This document shows positions 53,835 to 62,093 of a stretch of DNA of 64,000 bases, piece by piece. The notes below the pieces were generated by a model, which saw only the letters and a list, made by a program, of their open reading frames with translations, did not search any database and was not told the origin of the DNA. The translations under genes were made by a program, and so were the position numbers. Every line of letters begins with the position of its first letter. Positions within the stretch are counted from its first letter, which is position 1. Source of the DNA: CAZPHU01 sp964419255 (GTDB lineage Bacteria; Fibrobacterota; Chitinivibrionia; Chitinivibrionales; CAYFVL01); the NCBI GenBank assembly GCA_964419255.1, contig CAYQOU010000008.1:1-64000 (forward strand). The letters run 5' to 3'.

Positions 53835-55550
53835 CTACATTTCAAATTGAAGATCAAAGCTGACCTCTTCTCCCAAAATGGAAACCGGAGAAACACACCT
53901 GACATAAAAGTGACGACTACCGCTTTTGTCGGTTACGGCTACGTTCAGCTGCTCTTCATCCGGGCGGCTATAACGGATACCGAAAAATTCCCTTAATCCG
54001 GCGGCGATAATTGCCGATAGCTGTTCCGATTCCAGGGTCCCGTATCTCTGCACGGTCGATAGTACCTGTCTACTCAAGTGGCTGCTAATCAGTACCTGAA
54101 TTAGTGAACCGCCATTCTCAGCACAGGTGTTTATCCCCCCAAGCCTGATGCCGGTGATTGTTTTGCTGCCGGAAAGTGGTAGAATGCCGCCATCCGTAAG
54201 CTCCCACATCTTGTCACCATTCCATACACATACGCTGGCAGCCTGATTCTTTCCGGCCATCAGGTCGGGCAGCTCTCTGGACCTGTTGTCTACATAGCTT
54301 TCATCACCGATACTGCTGAGTGTTCTGTTGATCACAGCCAGAGTAGCCGCTGATGCGGCCAGAGTGGGTATCGCCATCTGTGAAGCTGGCGTTGAGGAGT
54401 CGTTCGAATCTCTAGAGACTGGTCTCGGATTTTGCTTCCGGGAGAGTATCGACTGGAGGATCCGGGAGGCCGAATCGTATTGTGTGCGGCCAAAAAGGGC
54501 GTTGGTTGCCAGCGCAAGCCACTGTGCCTGCGGTTTTTGCCTGAATGCACGAAACTTCTCGTATCCGGTGCCGGACAAGGCCGTCTGGAAGGAAGGCATG
54601 GTGGTATCCACCTGCTTCCATTCATCTACCCCGAAGAAGGCGGGGCCGGCCCAGGCAAGCAGAGGCACCTGCACCGCCTGACTCATCTGGCTTAAAATAT
54701 CCAGATCCGAAAGGTCGACGGGTGAGCGACCGAAAGGATGAAGAAGGACAATAGCATCCACGGGCGGGTTATTATCCTTCCATGCGTTACTGTATACCTC
54801 CTCCCGCAGGAAAGAGACAAGATTTTCACGATCGCAGGCCGCGGCTTCAATGGTGACGCCGGAGCGAAAATCAGTATTGTCAGCAATAAGTTTAAGTGCT
54901 CGCCAGGTTGCTTCCAAATCAAGTATGTCACCATCGGACAGAATGGTCTCCAGATGCGTCAGTATCTGTTTGTCCAGAAGGGCTATAGCCTCTGAAACCC
55001 TATCGGAAGATATCGACCCTCCGCTTTGAGCCGGAGAGGATGGTTGTTCGGAGCCGCCCAGATCCATCATCGAAGAGATATTATCCAGCAAGCTGTTTTG
55101 TTCGGATTCAAATGATTGCGAGGTTGTAGAAGCCGTTTGAGAAGGTCGAGGAGTGACGATTCTTTGTATGGTCGATCGGGTTTGCTGTGGAAGACTAAGG
55201 TCATCGATTGATCTATGTATCGAATCATCCTGAAGCTCTCCACTCTCCACCCTTTGTAGAAGGACGCGAAGATCCATCAAGGCTTTCGTAAATGGGATCC
55301 GCATCACACATTCACCCGGATGAAAATCTCTGATCGATCGGAATATCTGTTCAACCTCGATGCTTTTCTGTCCCGATTCATCGACCTGAAGCGAAACAGA
55401 AACGGAGGGTCTGATAGTCTCAAAAAAGTTTTTCAGAGACTTGTCATCGATAGTATATGGTCCCTGCGGATCATTTTTGGGAGAAAAATCGCCAACGACG
55501 AGCATTCTCCAGGGAAGCAGCCTGGGTACTGGTGCAGAGGGTAGTGTCAT
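53835..55550 (-). CDS. Fused TssB-TssC-like contractile sheath protein
   Basis: Both T6SS sheath subunits appear in one chain. Residues about 8-130 resemble TssB/VipA (LPWRMLVVGDFSPKN, NFFETIRPSVSVSLQ, RSIRDFHPGECVMRIP, MDLRVLLQRV). A Ser/Gln-rich linker spans about 131-180. Residues about 181-571 resemble TssC/VipB (IALLDKQILTHLETIL, LEATWRALKLIADNTD, VDAIVLLHPFG, late CVSPVSILGEE). AGGAG lies eight bases before the ATG at 55550. No other T6SS gene (tssK, tssM, hcp, clpV, vgrG, tssE) is visible within this window. A fusion or divergent sheath protein of a contractile system is inferred; TssA-like alternatives do not fit. Confidence 0.82.
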   Translation of the reverse strand: MTLPSAPVPRLLPWRMLVVGDFSPKNDPQGPYTIDDKSLKNFFETIRPSVSVSLQVDESGQKSIEVEQIFRSIRDFHPGECVMRIPFTKALMDLRVLLQRVESGELQDDSIHRSIDDLSLPQQTRSTIQRIVTPRPSQTASTTSQSFESEQNSLLDNISSMMDLGGSEQPSSPAQSGGSISSDRVSEAIALLDKQILTHLETILSDGDILDLEATWRALKLIADNTDFRSGVTIEAAACDRENLVSFLREEVYSNAWKDNNPPVDAIVLLHPFGRSPVDLSDLDILSQMSQAVQVPLLAWAGPAFFGVDEWKQVDTTMPSFQTALSGTGYEKFRAFRQKPQAQWLALATNALFGRTQYDSASRILQSILSRKQNPRPVSRDSNDSSTPASQMAIPTLAASAATLAVINRTLSSIGDESYVDNRSRELPDLMAGKNQAASVCVWNGDKMWELTDGGILPLSGSKTITGIRLGGINTCAENGGSLIQVLISSHLSRQVLSTVQRYGTLESEQLSAIIAAGLREFFGIRYSRPDEEQLNVAVTDKSGSRHFYVRCVSPVSILGEEVSFDLQFEM

Positions 55551-55599
55551 GATCGGACTCCTGAATGGTGAAAGTAGTTGTTGATGAAAAAGTCAAAAT

Positions 55600-55757
55600 A
55601 CATTCGTCCGTTTTTTTTTGTACCAATTCCCCGATAAAATTTAAACCGGAGCTTAAAAAATGCACACTAAGTTTTTAAGTAGCCAACAATCCCCCAAGCC
55701 CCCCTGTTGGCTCTGCTCGCACGGTTTCCTTTTGGAAGCAGGTGCGAGCTTTTTTTT
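55600..55757 (+). ncRNA. Possible small RNA or leader with two hairpins and a U8 terminator
   Basis: AGCCAACA / TGTTGGCT (55681-55688, 55705-55712) encloses a C-rich loop; GCTCGCAC / GTGCGAGC (55715-55722, 55742-55749) is followed by T8. No plus-strand gene lies upstream (the sheath gene is on the minus strand), so the terminator needs its own transcript. The 5' end is not visible; no clear promoter was identified. A 16-base palindrome CCTGAGCATGCTCAGG follows at 55762. Confidence 0.4.
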
Positions 55758-55779
55758 ATGTCCTGAGCATGCTCAGGGC

Positions 55780-56079
55780 AAAAATATCGCGAAATAATAA
55801 GTCAGAGATAATCTACAAAATGACAGATCCCGATGGATGGGTGAACACAGATTCCTTGCACTGACAGATGCATGCCGAGCGCCTGAAGCCTTTGCCAGTT
55901 GAGGCTAAGTCTGGCGGAGCCGAAGAATTAAGGTTCAGAGGTCAAAATATAGAAGACAACAAATACATTTGTCATGTCAGACAATGCAACGCAAAACCTG
56001 CATTCCTTCTCACACCGCTCCGCAAGCGGGACGGGCACAGAGATCAGGTTTTTAGAAAGAATCCTGTTTGTATCGTTTA
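55780..56079. other. Non-coding stretch beside the GAF gene
   Basis: No supported gene here. An 88-codon plus-strand frame at 55868-56134 has no Shine-Dalgarno, overlaps the GAF gene and lacks family resemblance. Confidence 0.3.
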
Positions 56080-56598
56080 TTATCGGGGGATGCCAAGAAG
56101 AGCCATATCGTGCATCTTCGTTGCCGCTTTGTAGACAATTCCGGTCAGCTGCTGAATGCCCTTGCAGACGGTCGCGGGTGATGCTGTGGTATAGAAATTA
56201 ACCACGCCCAGGATATTCTGTCCTGCTTTAAGGGGAATACATAGGAGGCCGCAGGGCATGATCTTTTGTATAATATCCTTATAGGCGCATTCAGTTTCTT
56301 CGTACAGATCGGCACTGAAGACAGGTTTACGGCCGGCAACGGCGCGCCCTTCGGTGCTTTTTCTGCAACTCAGCGGCGATATGTGCTGATATTCGGCCGG
56401 TAATCCTATGGATGCCTGCAAAACCAGTTTGTCGGCTGAGAAATCTGTCAAAAAAAGCGAACATTTGTCGGTGCCGATAGTCTTTTGTGCCACAGAATGA
56501 ATGTTGGAAAGAAAATCACTCAGGAATTGAGAAGGGGTAATCTTCCTGTTGAGCCGCAGGCGGGTATGCTCGAAAATTCGGGATGCAATTTTTTCCAT
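56080..56598 (-). CDS. GAF-domain protein
   Basis: A single GAF module (about residues 30-170 of the longer frame): SLFLTDFSADKLVLQASIGL, the STEGRAVAGRKPVFSADLY loop, and ILGVVNFYTTASPAT. No output domain is present, so it may be a small-molecule sensor that acts on a partner. The frame opens at 56637, but its first codons lie inside a perfect hairpin (56624-56652), and the ATG at 56598 (MEKIASRIFEHTRLR) is a safer start. It follows gdhA on the same strand, 33 bases from its stop to the longer frame start. Confidence 0.72.
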   Translation of the reverse strand: MEKIASRIFEHTRLRLNRKITPSQFLSDFLSNIHSVAQKTIGTDKCSLFLTDFSADKLVLQASIGLPAEYQHISPLSCRKSTEGRAVAGRKPVFSADLYEETECAYKDIIQKIMPCGLLCIPLKAGQNILGVVNFYTTASPATVCKGIQQLTGIVYKAATKMHDMALLGIPR

Positions 56599-56623
56599 GG
56601 TCAGTATCCGGTTCAAATCGGAA

Positions 56624-56652
56624 CTGAGCAGCATCATGTCAATGCTGCTCAG
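56624..56652 (-). other. Perfect 11-bp hairpin between gdhA and the GAF gene
   Basis: Minus strand CTGAGCAGCAT - TGACATG - ATGCTGCTCAG. The loop contains an ATG of the longer GAF reading frame, so it may be a translation-control hairpin or a gdhA-terminating structure without a U-tract. Confidence 0.5.
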
Positions 56653-56670
56653 TTTCTCATGTAAAGTATA

Positions 56671-58023
56671 TCACACAATACCCTGTGCAATCATCGAGTC
56701 GGCAACCTTAATGAATCCACCGACATTGGCACCATTGATATAGTTGATGAAGCCGGATGAATCCTTTCCGTAGGTCACACAGGTGTCGTGAATGCTTGTC
56801 ATGATCTGTTTCAGACGATTGTCAACTTCCTCGCGGGTCCACGGCAGACGCATCGAGTTTTGCGTCATCTCGAGACCACTAACCGCCACACCCCCGGCGT
56901 TTGCAGCCTTACCAGGACCGTAGAGCACTTTCTTTTCGATGAAGACTTCGACAGCTTCCGGCGTGGAAGGCATGTTTGCACCTTCACCGATTGCGACACA
57001 ACCGTTTTTGACCAGAGTCTCGGCTTCTTCCTTGTTGATCTCATTCTGAGTGGCGCAGGGAAGCGCGATGTCGCAGGGCACACTCCAGGGGCGTTTGCCT
57101 TCGAAGTATTCGCATCGATACTTGTCGGCATATTCGTGAATGCGGCCGCGTTTCTGGTTTTTCAACTCCATGACAAAAGCGAGTTTCTCTTCATCGATAC
57201 CGTCTTTATCGTAGATGTAGCCGCTGGAATCGGAGAGTGTCACGGCTTTTCCGCCAAGCTGAAGAATCTTTTCGACCGCATATTGAGCAACATTACCGGA
57301 ACCGGAAACCGCGACCGTCTTACCTTGGAAGCTGGTGTCGCGGGTTGCAAGCATCTGTTCGGTGAAATAGACGGCACCATAGCCGGTGGCTTCCGGACGG
57401 ATCAGACTTCCACCCCACTGTATACCCTTACCTGTCAGCACGCCGGTGAATTCGTTGCGAATACGCTTGTACTGGCCGAACAGGTATCCGATTTCCCGTC
57501 CTCCCACACCGATATCACCGGCGGGTACGTCCGTATTGGGGCCGATGTGGCGGCACAGCTCGGTCATAAAACTCTGACAGAAACGCATGACTTCGTTGTC
57601 TGATTTGCCCTTGGGGTCAAAATCCGCACCACCTTTACCACCGCCCATCGGGAGGGTGGTCAGGCTGTTTTTGAAAACCTGCTCGAAAGCAAGAAACTTG
57701 AGAATGCCCAGGTTCACAGAGGGGTGGAACCGAAGTCCGCCTTTGTACGGCCCGATGGCACTGTTCATCTCGATACGAAAACCGCGGTTGACCTGAACCT
57801 GCCCGTTATCATCCACCCAGGGCACGCGAAACATGACAACTCTTTCCGGCTCGACAATTCTTTCGAGAATCTTTGCCTGTTTGTACCGAGGGTTTTCCTC
57901 GATGAAAGGGATCAGAGATTCGGCAACCTCCTGCACTGCTTGATGGAATTCGGATTCACTCGGGTTACGAGCGATAACTCCGGCCATAAAATCGTTGATC
58001 TGTACATCAAAGACGTTTGCCAT
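56671..58023 (-). CDS. gdhA: NADP-specific glutamate dehydrogenase
   Basis: Aminates 2-oxoglutarate with NADPH and ammonium. Family motifs: GPYKGGLRFHPSVN, LPMGGGKGGADFDPKGKSD (catalytic Lys), ELCRHIGPNTDVPAGDIGVGGREIG, GSGNVAQYAVEK (Rossmann), PCATQNEI and GANMP. The open frame runs to 58107, but the ATG at 58023 begins MANVFDVQIN, gives 450 residues (E. coli 447), and has AAAGTGAG upstream, so it is preferred. Possibly cotranscribed with the GAF gene. Confidence 0.95.
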   Translation of the reverse strand: MANVFDVQINDFMAGVIARNPSESEFHQAVQEVAESLIPFIEENPRYKQAKILERIVEPERVVMFRVPWVDDNGQVQVNRGFRIEMNSAIGPYKGGLRFHPSVNLGILKFLAFEQVFKNSLTTLPMGGGKGGADFDPKGKSDNEVMRFCQSFMTELCRHIGPNTDVPAGDIGVGGREIGYLFGQYKRIRNEFTGVLTGKGIQWGGSLIRPEATGYGAVYFTEQMLATRDTSFQGKTVAVSGSGNVAQYAVEKILQLGGKAVTLSDSSGYIYDKDGIDEEKLAFVMELKNQKRGRIHEYADKYRCEYFEGKRPWSVPCDIALPCATQNEINKEEAETLVKNGCVAIGEGANMPSTPEAVEVFIEKKVLYGPGKAANAGGVAVSGLEMTQNSMRLPWTREEVDNRLKQIMTSIHDTCVTYGKDSSGFINYINGANVGGFIKVADSMIAQGIV

Positions 58024-58335
58024 GGTACACTCACTTTCTGCTGAGACAAAACTGTGCGCCGGTAGGAATCCGGACGCTTCTTTAAATATTCTGTAGCTGT
58101 TTTCCACCCCGGCTTGACGCTGGTGAAAGGAAAAAATAACTGTTTCAGAAAAAAAGTCAGCCTTATCTGGTCATTTTCAGTGAAACACGGAAAAAAATGG
58201 GGAAATCGCGTAAAGGGGAAAATGATAAGTACCATCGATGGCGGGTATCGTCGTCAAAACGGGCGAAAATAAAGCATCGGTTAATGATTTATGAAGGAAT
58301 GCTATTTGCTTTTTTTAACAGGACAGGGAGATTCT

Positions 58336-59379
58336 ATGGAGAAAGAAAATCTTATTTCGATAATAAAGACCTGCAAGCAGATCGATGAAAAGGCGGGGGT
58401 GTTATACGAGCGTTTCTCATCGGTTATGAGTGATCCCGAGCTGGTGTCCTTCTGGCATTCCATGGCCGAGGAGGAGAGAGGACACGATGATTTCTGGGAT
58501 AAGCTTCTGGCACTTGCCACAGAGACTGAACTTCCTCAGGTATTTGATAATCCCCCACAGATAGAAAAAGAATTGGCGGCAATTCGGGAACGTGCCGATC
58601 ACCTTCTGGCTCAGGTAGGAGAATCTGTGGGGTTGCACGATGCGTTTATGGCTGCCTACAAGCTGGAATTTACGCTGCTTCATCCCGCATTCGAGCGGCT
58701 TTTTGCCTATGCCAAAACGTTTGACTCCACCGAAAATCCCGCCGATCAGTATGAGCGGCACATAAGCAGGTTTCTCAATACCATGTGTCGCTATCTGGAT
58801 AGGGAAAGTCTGGAGTTTGAGCTTTTATGCGAGACAATCAGGAATCTGTGGCAGAGTAACCGATCATTGGCCTTTATCAGTTCGGTCGACGAGCTTACGG
58901 GTGCGCTCAACCGCAGGGGTTTTTTTCAGGCGATTCAGCCGTTGTCGTATCTGGCGCAGCGAAAGAAAATGGAAATCGGTATTATCATGGTGGATATAGA
59001 CGATTTTAAGCAGATCAACGACACCCATGGACATCAGATGGGGGACAGGGTGTTGCAGAAAGTAGCCGGTGACCTGCAGAAATCGGTACGCACATCCGAT
59101 ATTGTGGGCCGTTATGGGGGCGAGGAATTCGTCATCTATCTATCATCGGCGGATGAGGAGGCGGTTTTGCGGGTTGGGGAAAAGCTGCGAATGGCGGTGG
59201 AGAAGCCCGCCGCTGATATACCTCGGGCCACCGTAAGCATTGGAGGAGCCACCGGTATTCTGGAGCACGATGTACATAAAGAGCTTGTCGAGCTGGTTCA
59301 CAGTGCCGATCAGCAGTTGTATAATGCAAAGCAACTCGGTAAAAACAGAGTTATTGCGGTGGGGTTAGTAAAGGCCTGA
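58336..59379 (+). CDS. Diguanylate cyclase with ferritin-like N-terminal domain
   Basis: C-terminal GGDEF domain with active site GGEEF (261-265), DVDDFKQINDTHGHQMGD-type metal and GTP motifs, and an I-site RTSD (252-255) five residues before GGEEF, so product inhibition is expected. The N-terminal 150 residues are four helices with rubrerythrin/ferritin-like ligands: Glu25, Glu47-x-x-His50, Glu111, and Glu140/His142 (the last pair is one residue out of a canonical ExxH). A di-iron or redox sensor controlling c-di-GMP is inferred. AGGGAGA lies five bases before the ATG at 58336, which is preferred over an upstream ATG at 58291. Confidence 0.85.
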   Translation: MEKENLISIIKTCKQIDEKAGVLYERFSSVMSDPELVSFWHSMAEEERGHDDFWDKLLALATETELPQVFDNPPQIEKELAAIRERADHLLAQVGESVGLHDAFMAAYKLEFTLLHPAFERLFAYAKTFDSTENPADQYERHISRFLNTMCRYLDRESLEFELLCETIRNLWQSNRSLAFISSVDELTGALNRRGFFQAIQPLSYLAQRKKMEIGIIMVDIDDFKQINDTHGHQMGDRVLQKVAGDLQKSVRTSDIVGRYGGEEFVIYLSSADEEAVLRVGEKLRMAVEKPAADIPRATVSIGGATGILEHDVHKELVELVHSADQQLYNAKQLGKNRVIAVGLVKA

Positions 59380-59590
59380 AGTGGAAAATAAACAAATGGT
59401 GGAAAGGATGTAAGATGACCATATGGCTCGATATAAAAGCATAAGGAGCAGCTTTTGGAGAGTGATTCGGTCGGTATCGGTGCCCCGATTGTATTTTTGT
59501 GCCGGTAGCGGTACACACAAAATCGTGTATGGTGAAATCATACCCCTCTAAGAAACTTCGACTTCCAATATGCGGATAACAGGATAGTAT

Positions 59591-60559
59591 ATGTCTGAAA
59601 GTGCGTGCAGAATTTGCGGAAATCGCCAGAGAATCCAATCGTTTTCCTTTCCTGATTACCATCTGGGATTGCCTGATAGGTTCTCTTATTTTCAGTGTGG
59701 AGAATGTGGCTGTTTACAGAAAAAAGATCTGAAAGAAGAAACCAGTAAATTTTATCCTGAGGATTATTACAGTTTCTCCTACGATTATCGCACCACCGTG
59801 GGATCGAAAATAAAATGGGCGATCAGAGATATTAGAAACGAATATTATCGAACATCCAGGGGAAAACTGGGTGCCCTGATTCATCAGATATTGCCATGTG
59901 CCAGCGTCCAGATGATTGCTAAAGTAAACCCACCCAAAGATTGGCATATTCTCGATGTCGGCTGTGGAAGTGACGCTCTGATGCTTCAGTATCTTGCTTC
60001 TCAGGGATATGAACATCTCACCGGCATTGATCCCTATATCAGCAATGATATGATAGAACTCGGGCCAATAACAATCTATAAAAAAGAATTGTGCGACCTT
60101 TCAAACGGTTATGATCTAATAACCTTTAATCACTCCTTTGAACACATTGCAGATCAGAAAAAAAATTTACAGCATAGTAGAGATCTTCTGAAACCATCGG
60201 GTAAAATCCTCATGCGCATTCCAACGGTCAGCTCCTATGCCTGGGAACGGTACGGAGAATTATGGCCCAACCTGGATGCACCACGACATCTGTTTCTGCA
60301 TTCTATCAGGAGTCTTACGTTGCTTGCTGAACAGAGTGGATTGACGGTGGAGGCACGCTATTATGACTCCACATCTTTTCAGTTTTGGGGCAAGAAATTG
60401 TATGAGAAAGGACTTCCTTTGAACAGCAAAAAGCCGATGCACCGAATCATCCAGGCTGCATTCCGGTTGTTCTACTCTCTTTTATACTACAAAAAAGTCA
60501 AGCAGCTGAATGAATCATCTCAGGGAGATACCGTAGCTCTGATCTTGAAAAGGAAATAA
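59591..60559 (+). CDS. Class I methyltransferase with N-terminal zinc ribbon
   Basis: A CRICG...CGECGC pair of CxxC motifs (residues 6-40) precedes a SAM-binding core: WHILDVGCGSDALMLQYLASQG, LTGIDPY, YDLITFNHSFEHIAD and KPSGKILMRIPTVSSYAWER. This architecture is seen in sugar or glycan-linked methyltransferases (Methyltransf-type 11/23) near cell-envelope biosynthesis genes. The next gene encodes a glycosyltransferase on the opposite strand, consistent with polysaccharide modification. Substrate unknown. The ATG has GGATAG upstream. Confidence 0.85.
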   Translation: MSESACRICGNRQRIQSFSFPDYHLGLPDRFSYFQCGECGCLQKKDLKEETSKFYPEDYYSFSYDYRTTVGSKIKWAIRDIRNEYYRTSRGKLGALIHQILPCASVQMIAKVNPPKDWHILDVGCGSDALMLQYLASQGYEHLTGIDPYISNDMIELGPITIYKKELCDLSNGYDLITFNHSFEHIADQKKNLQHSRDLLKPSGKILMRIPTVSSYAWERYGELWPNLDAPRHLFLHSIRSLTLLAEQSGLTVEARYYDSTSFQFWGKKLYEKGLPLNSKKPMHRIIQAAFRLFYSLLYYKKVKQLNESSQGDTVALILKRK

Positions 60560-60592
60560 CATGTACCCGATTGCTGTCGCGCCGCAACTCAA

Positions 60593-61585
60593 TCATAAGT
60601 CTCTTATAGACAGCGGGTAGCGACGGATCACAGCCAGTGCGTTGCGGGAAGATATTTTCAAACGCTTATGTAACCTGCGGCGGATTGACCATTCCGTGCA
60701 TATAGAGATGAATGGAGAAATCCAAGCCTTCAGCAATGTACCGATTATAAGAAACTTACTGACTTTGTTACCCCTGGCATCCGAGGCCGGGATGCCGCCT
60801 CGCGAGAGGCACCAGAATCGAATAATGCTCCAGCCAAATGCTATTGGCCAGTACCAGACAGGGAAATGCCGTATCAGTGTTCGAATCCTGTTTCTTTCGG
60901 GAAGGTAGAGTTTCAATGGTGAATATCTGACGGTCGCAAGCGAACGGAAATGGTATACTCGAGCAGCAGGATTAAGAAGGGTGATTCCGCCGCACAGATT
61001 CAGACGAAGGTACCATTCCGTCTCTTCGAAGAAGAGAAAGAAATCCTCGGAAAATTCCCCTGCTTGCTCCCACCACTCTTTTCTAATACTCATCACCGCA
61101 CCATAGCAGCCAAAGACCTGCCACGGCGCTCGGTTATAATATTCCTCGGGAGAAGCTCCGTCTCCTTCACTTCGCGGGCTTGCATCGGGGAAAAAGAGAA
61201 TGCCCGCATTGTTTACCGTATGGTCCTGTTGATGAAGCACCAGGGATGCAACAGAAGCGATAGCCGGATTTTCTTCGAACGTTTTGCTGATCTCCCATCC
61301 CCAGTTTTGGTCGAAGGTCAGATCCATGTTGGCCAGCACACAGATTCCGGTCTCCATCTGTTGCAGAAGACGATTGCACGCACCCGCATACCCGTGGTTA
61401 ACGCTGCTTTTGATCCAGTGCACCTGTTTCCATTTCTTTTCTAATGATTCCAGAGACTGAGAACTGGCGTTATCAAATACCCAAACCTTGAGGGCAACCC
61501 CTTTCATCGCGAAGATGGAATCGAGGCAACGATCGAGTGACTCATTTCCATTGTAGTTTATTATGCCGATCTGTATCATACGCAC
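60593..61585 (-). CDS. Family 2 glycosyltransferase
   Basis: A GT-A fold inverting glycosyltransferase: IQIGIINYNGNESLDRCLDSI, VWVFDNAS, NHGYAGACNRLLQQ, VLANMDLTFDQNW (DxD-like region) and EDFFLFFEETEWYLRLNLCG, which fits the rhamnosyltransferase-like GT2 group. The C-terminal part after about residue 240 has hydrophobic or amphipathic segments. It is probably involved in O-antigen or surface glycan assembly. The start at 61585 is acceptable, without a strong Shine-Dalgarno seen. Confidence 0.88.
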   Translation of the reverse strand: MRMIQIGIINYNGNESLDRCLDSIFAMKGVALKVWVFDNASSQSLESLEKKWKQVHWIKSSVNHGYAGACNRLLQQMETGICVLANMDLTFDQNWGWEISKTFEENPAIASVASLVLHQQDHTVNNAGILFFPDASPRSEGDGASPEEYYNRAPWQVFGCYGAVMSIRKEWWEQAGEFSEDFFLFFEETEWYLRLNLCGGITLLNPAARVYHFRSLATVRYSPLKLYLPERNRIRTLIRHFPVWYWPIAFGWSIIRFWCLSRGGIPASDARGNKVSKFLIIGTLLKAWISPFISICTEWSIRRRLHKRLKISSRNALAVIRRYPLSIRDL

Positions 61586-61758
61586 TTTTCTGAATGAAAC
61601 CGCTCAGTTTAGATTCTTTGTCTGACACCTGTCCTGCTCCAACCCTCCCGTTTGGCTTCAGCGGGGACGATGAAGGGGAGGAGGAAAAGCAAGTTTTGTT
61701 GCGGTATTATATGTCTATTTATAACTTATCGGTTTTTGGATTTTATCGTCCCGAGTAA

Positions 61759-61858
61759 NNNNNNNNNNNNNNNNNNNNNNNNNNNNNNNNNNNNNNNNNN
61801 NNNNNNNNNNNNNNNNNNNNNNNNNNNNNNNNNNNNNNNNNNNNNNNNNNNNNNNNNN
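61759..61858. other. Assembly gap of 100 N
   Basis: Exactly 100 unknown bases. The octamer CCGAGTAA is present on both sides (61751-61758 and 61859-61866), so the two contig ends may actually overlap. Frames crossing it are not interpretable. The surroundings, 61586-61993, have no supported gene. Confidence 0.95.
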
Positions 61859-61987
61859 CCGAGTAACCGAAAAAAAACCGATTCAGACTTTGTCTGAGTT
61901 TAGAGACGATGCTGTTGTCGATCCAAAATAGATCAATGAATTGCGTGAGGAAAGGCAATTTTTTAGGCTGGGATCGATTTTCTATGG

Positions 61988-62029
61988 AAAAAAGGCTGTA
62001 GAGACACCACTTGGTGTGCCTCCACAGCC
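61988..62029 (-). terminator. Intrinsic terminator after the partial secreted protein gene
   Basis: Minus strand GGCTGTGGAG / CTCTACAGCC outer stem (61994-62029, with a mismatch) and CACCA/TGGTG inner stem, followed by TTTTTTCC. It lies about 65 bases beyond the stop at 62094. Confidence 0.75.
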
Positions 62030-62093
62030 CCGCTGCCCCCTCCGGGGTGATATCGAGGTTATCACGGCGCGTGTATGATTGCAGGGCCCTGTC

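Noticed and set aside
55868..56134. 88-codon plus-strand ORF beside the GAF gene
   Set aside because: No ribosome-binding site, no recognisable family, and it overlaps the GAF gene on the opposite strand.
59422..59550. 42-codon ORF between the diguanylate cyclase and methyltransferase genes
   Set aside because: Basic, low-complexity and without family resemblance or a good ribosome-binding site.
61652..61958. ORFs crossing the N gap
   Set aside because: They are translated through unknown bases and cannot be interpreted.
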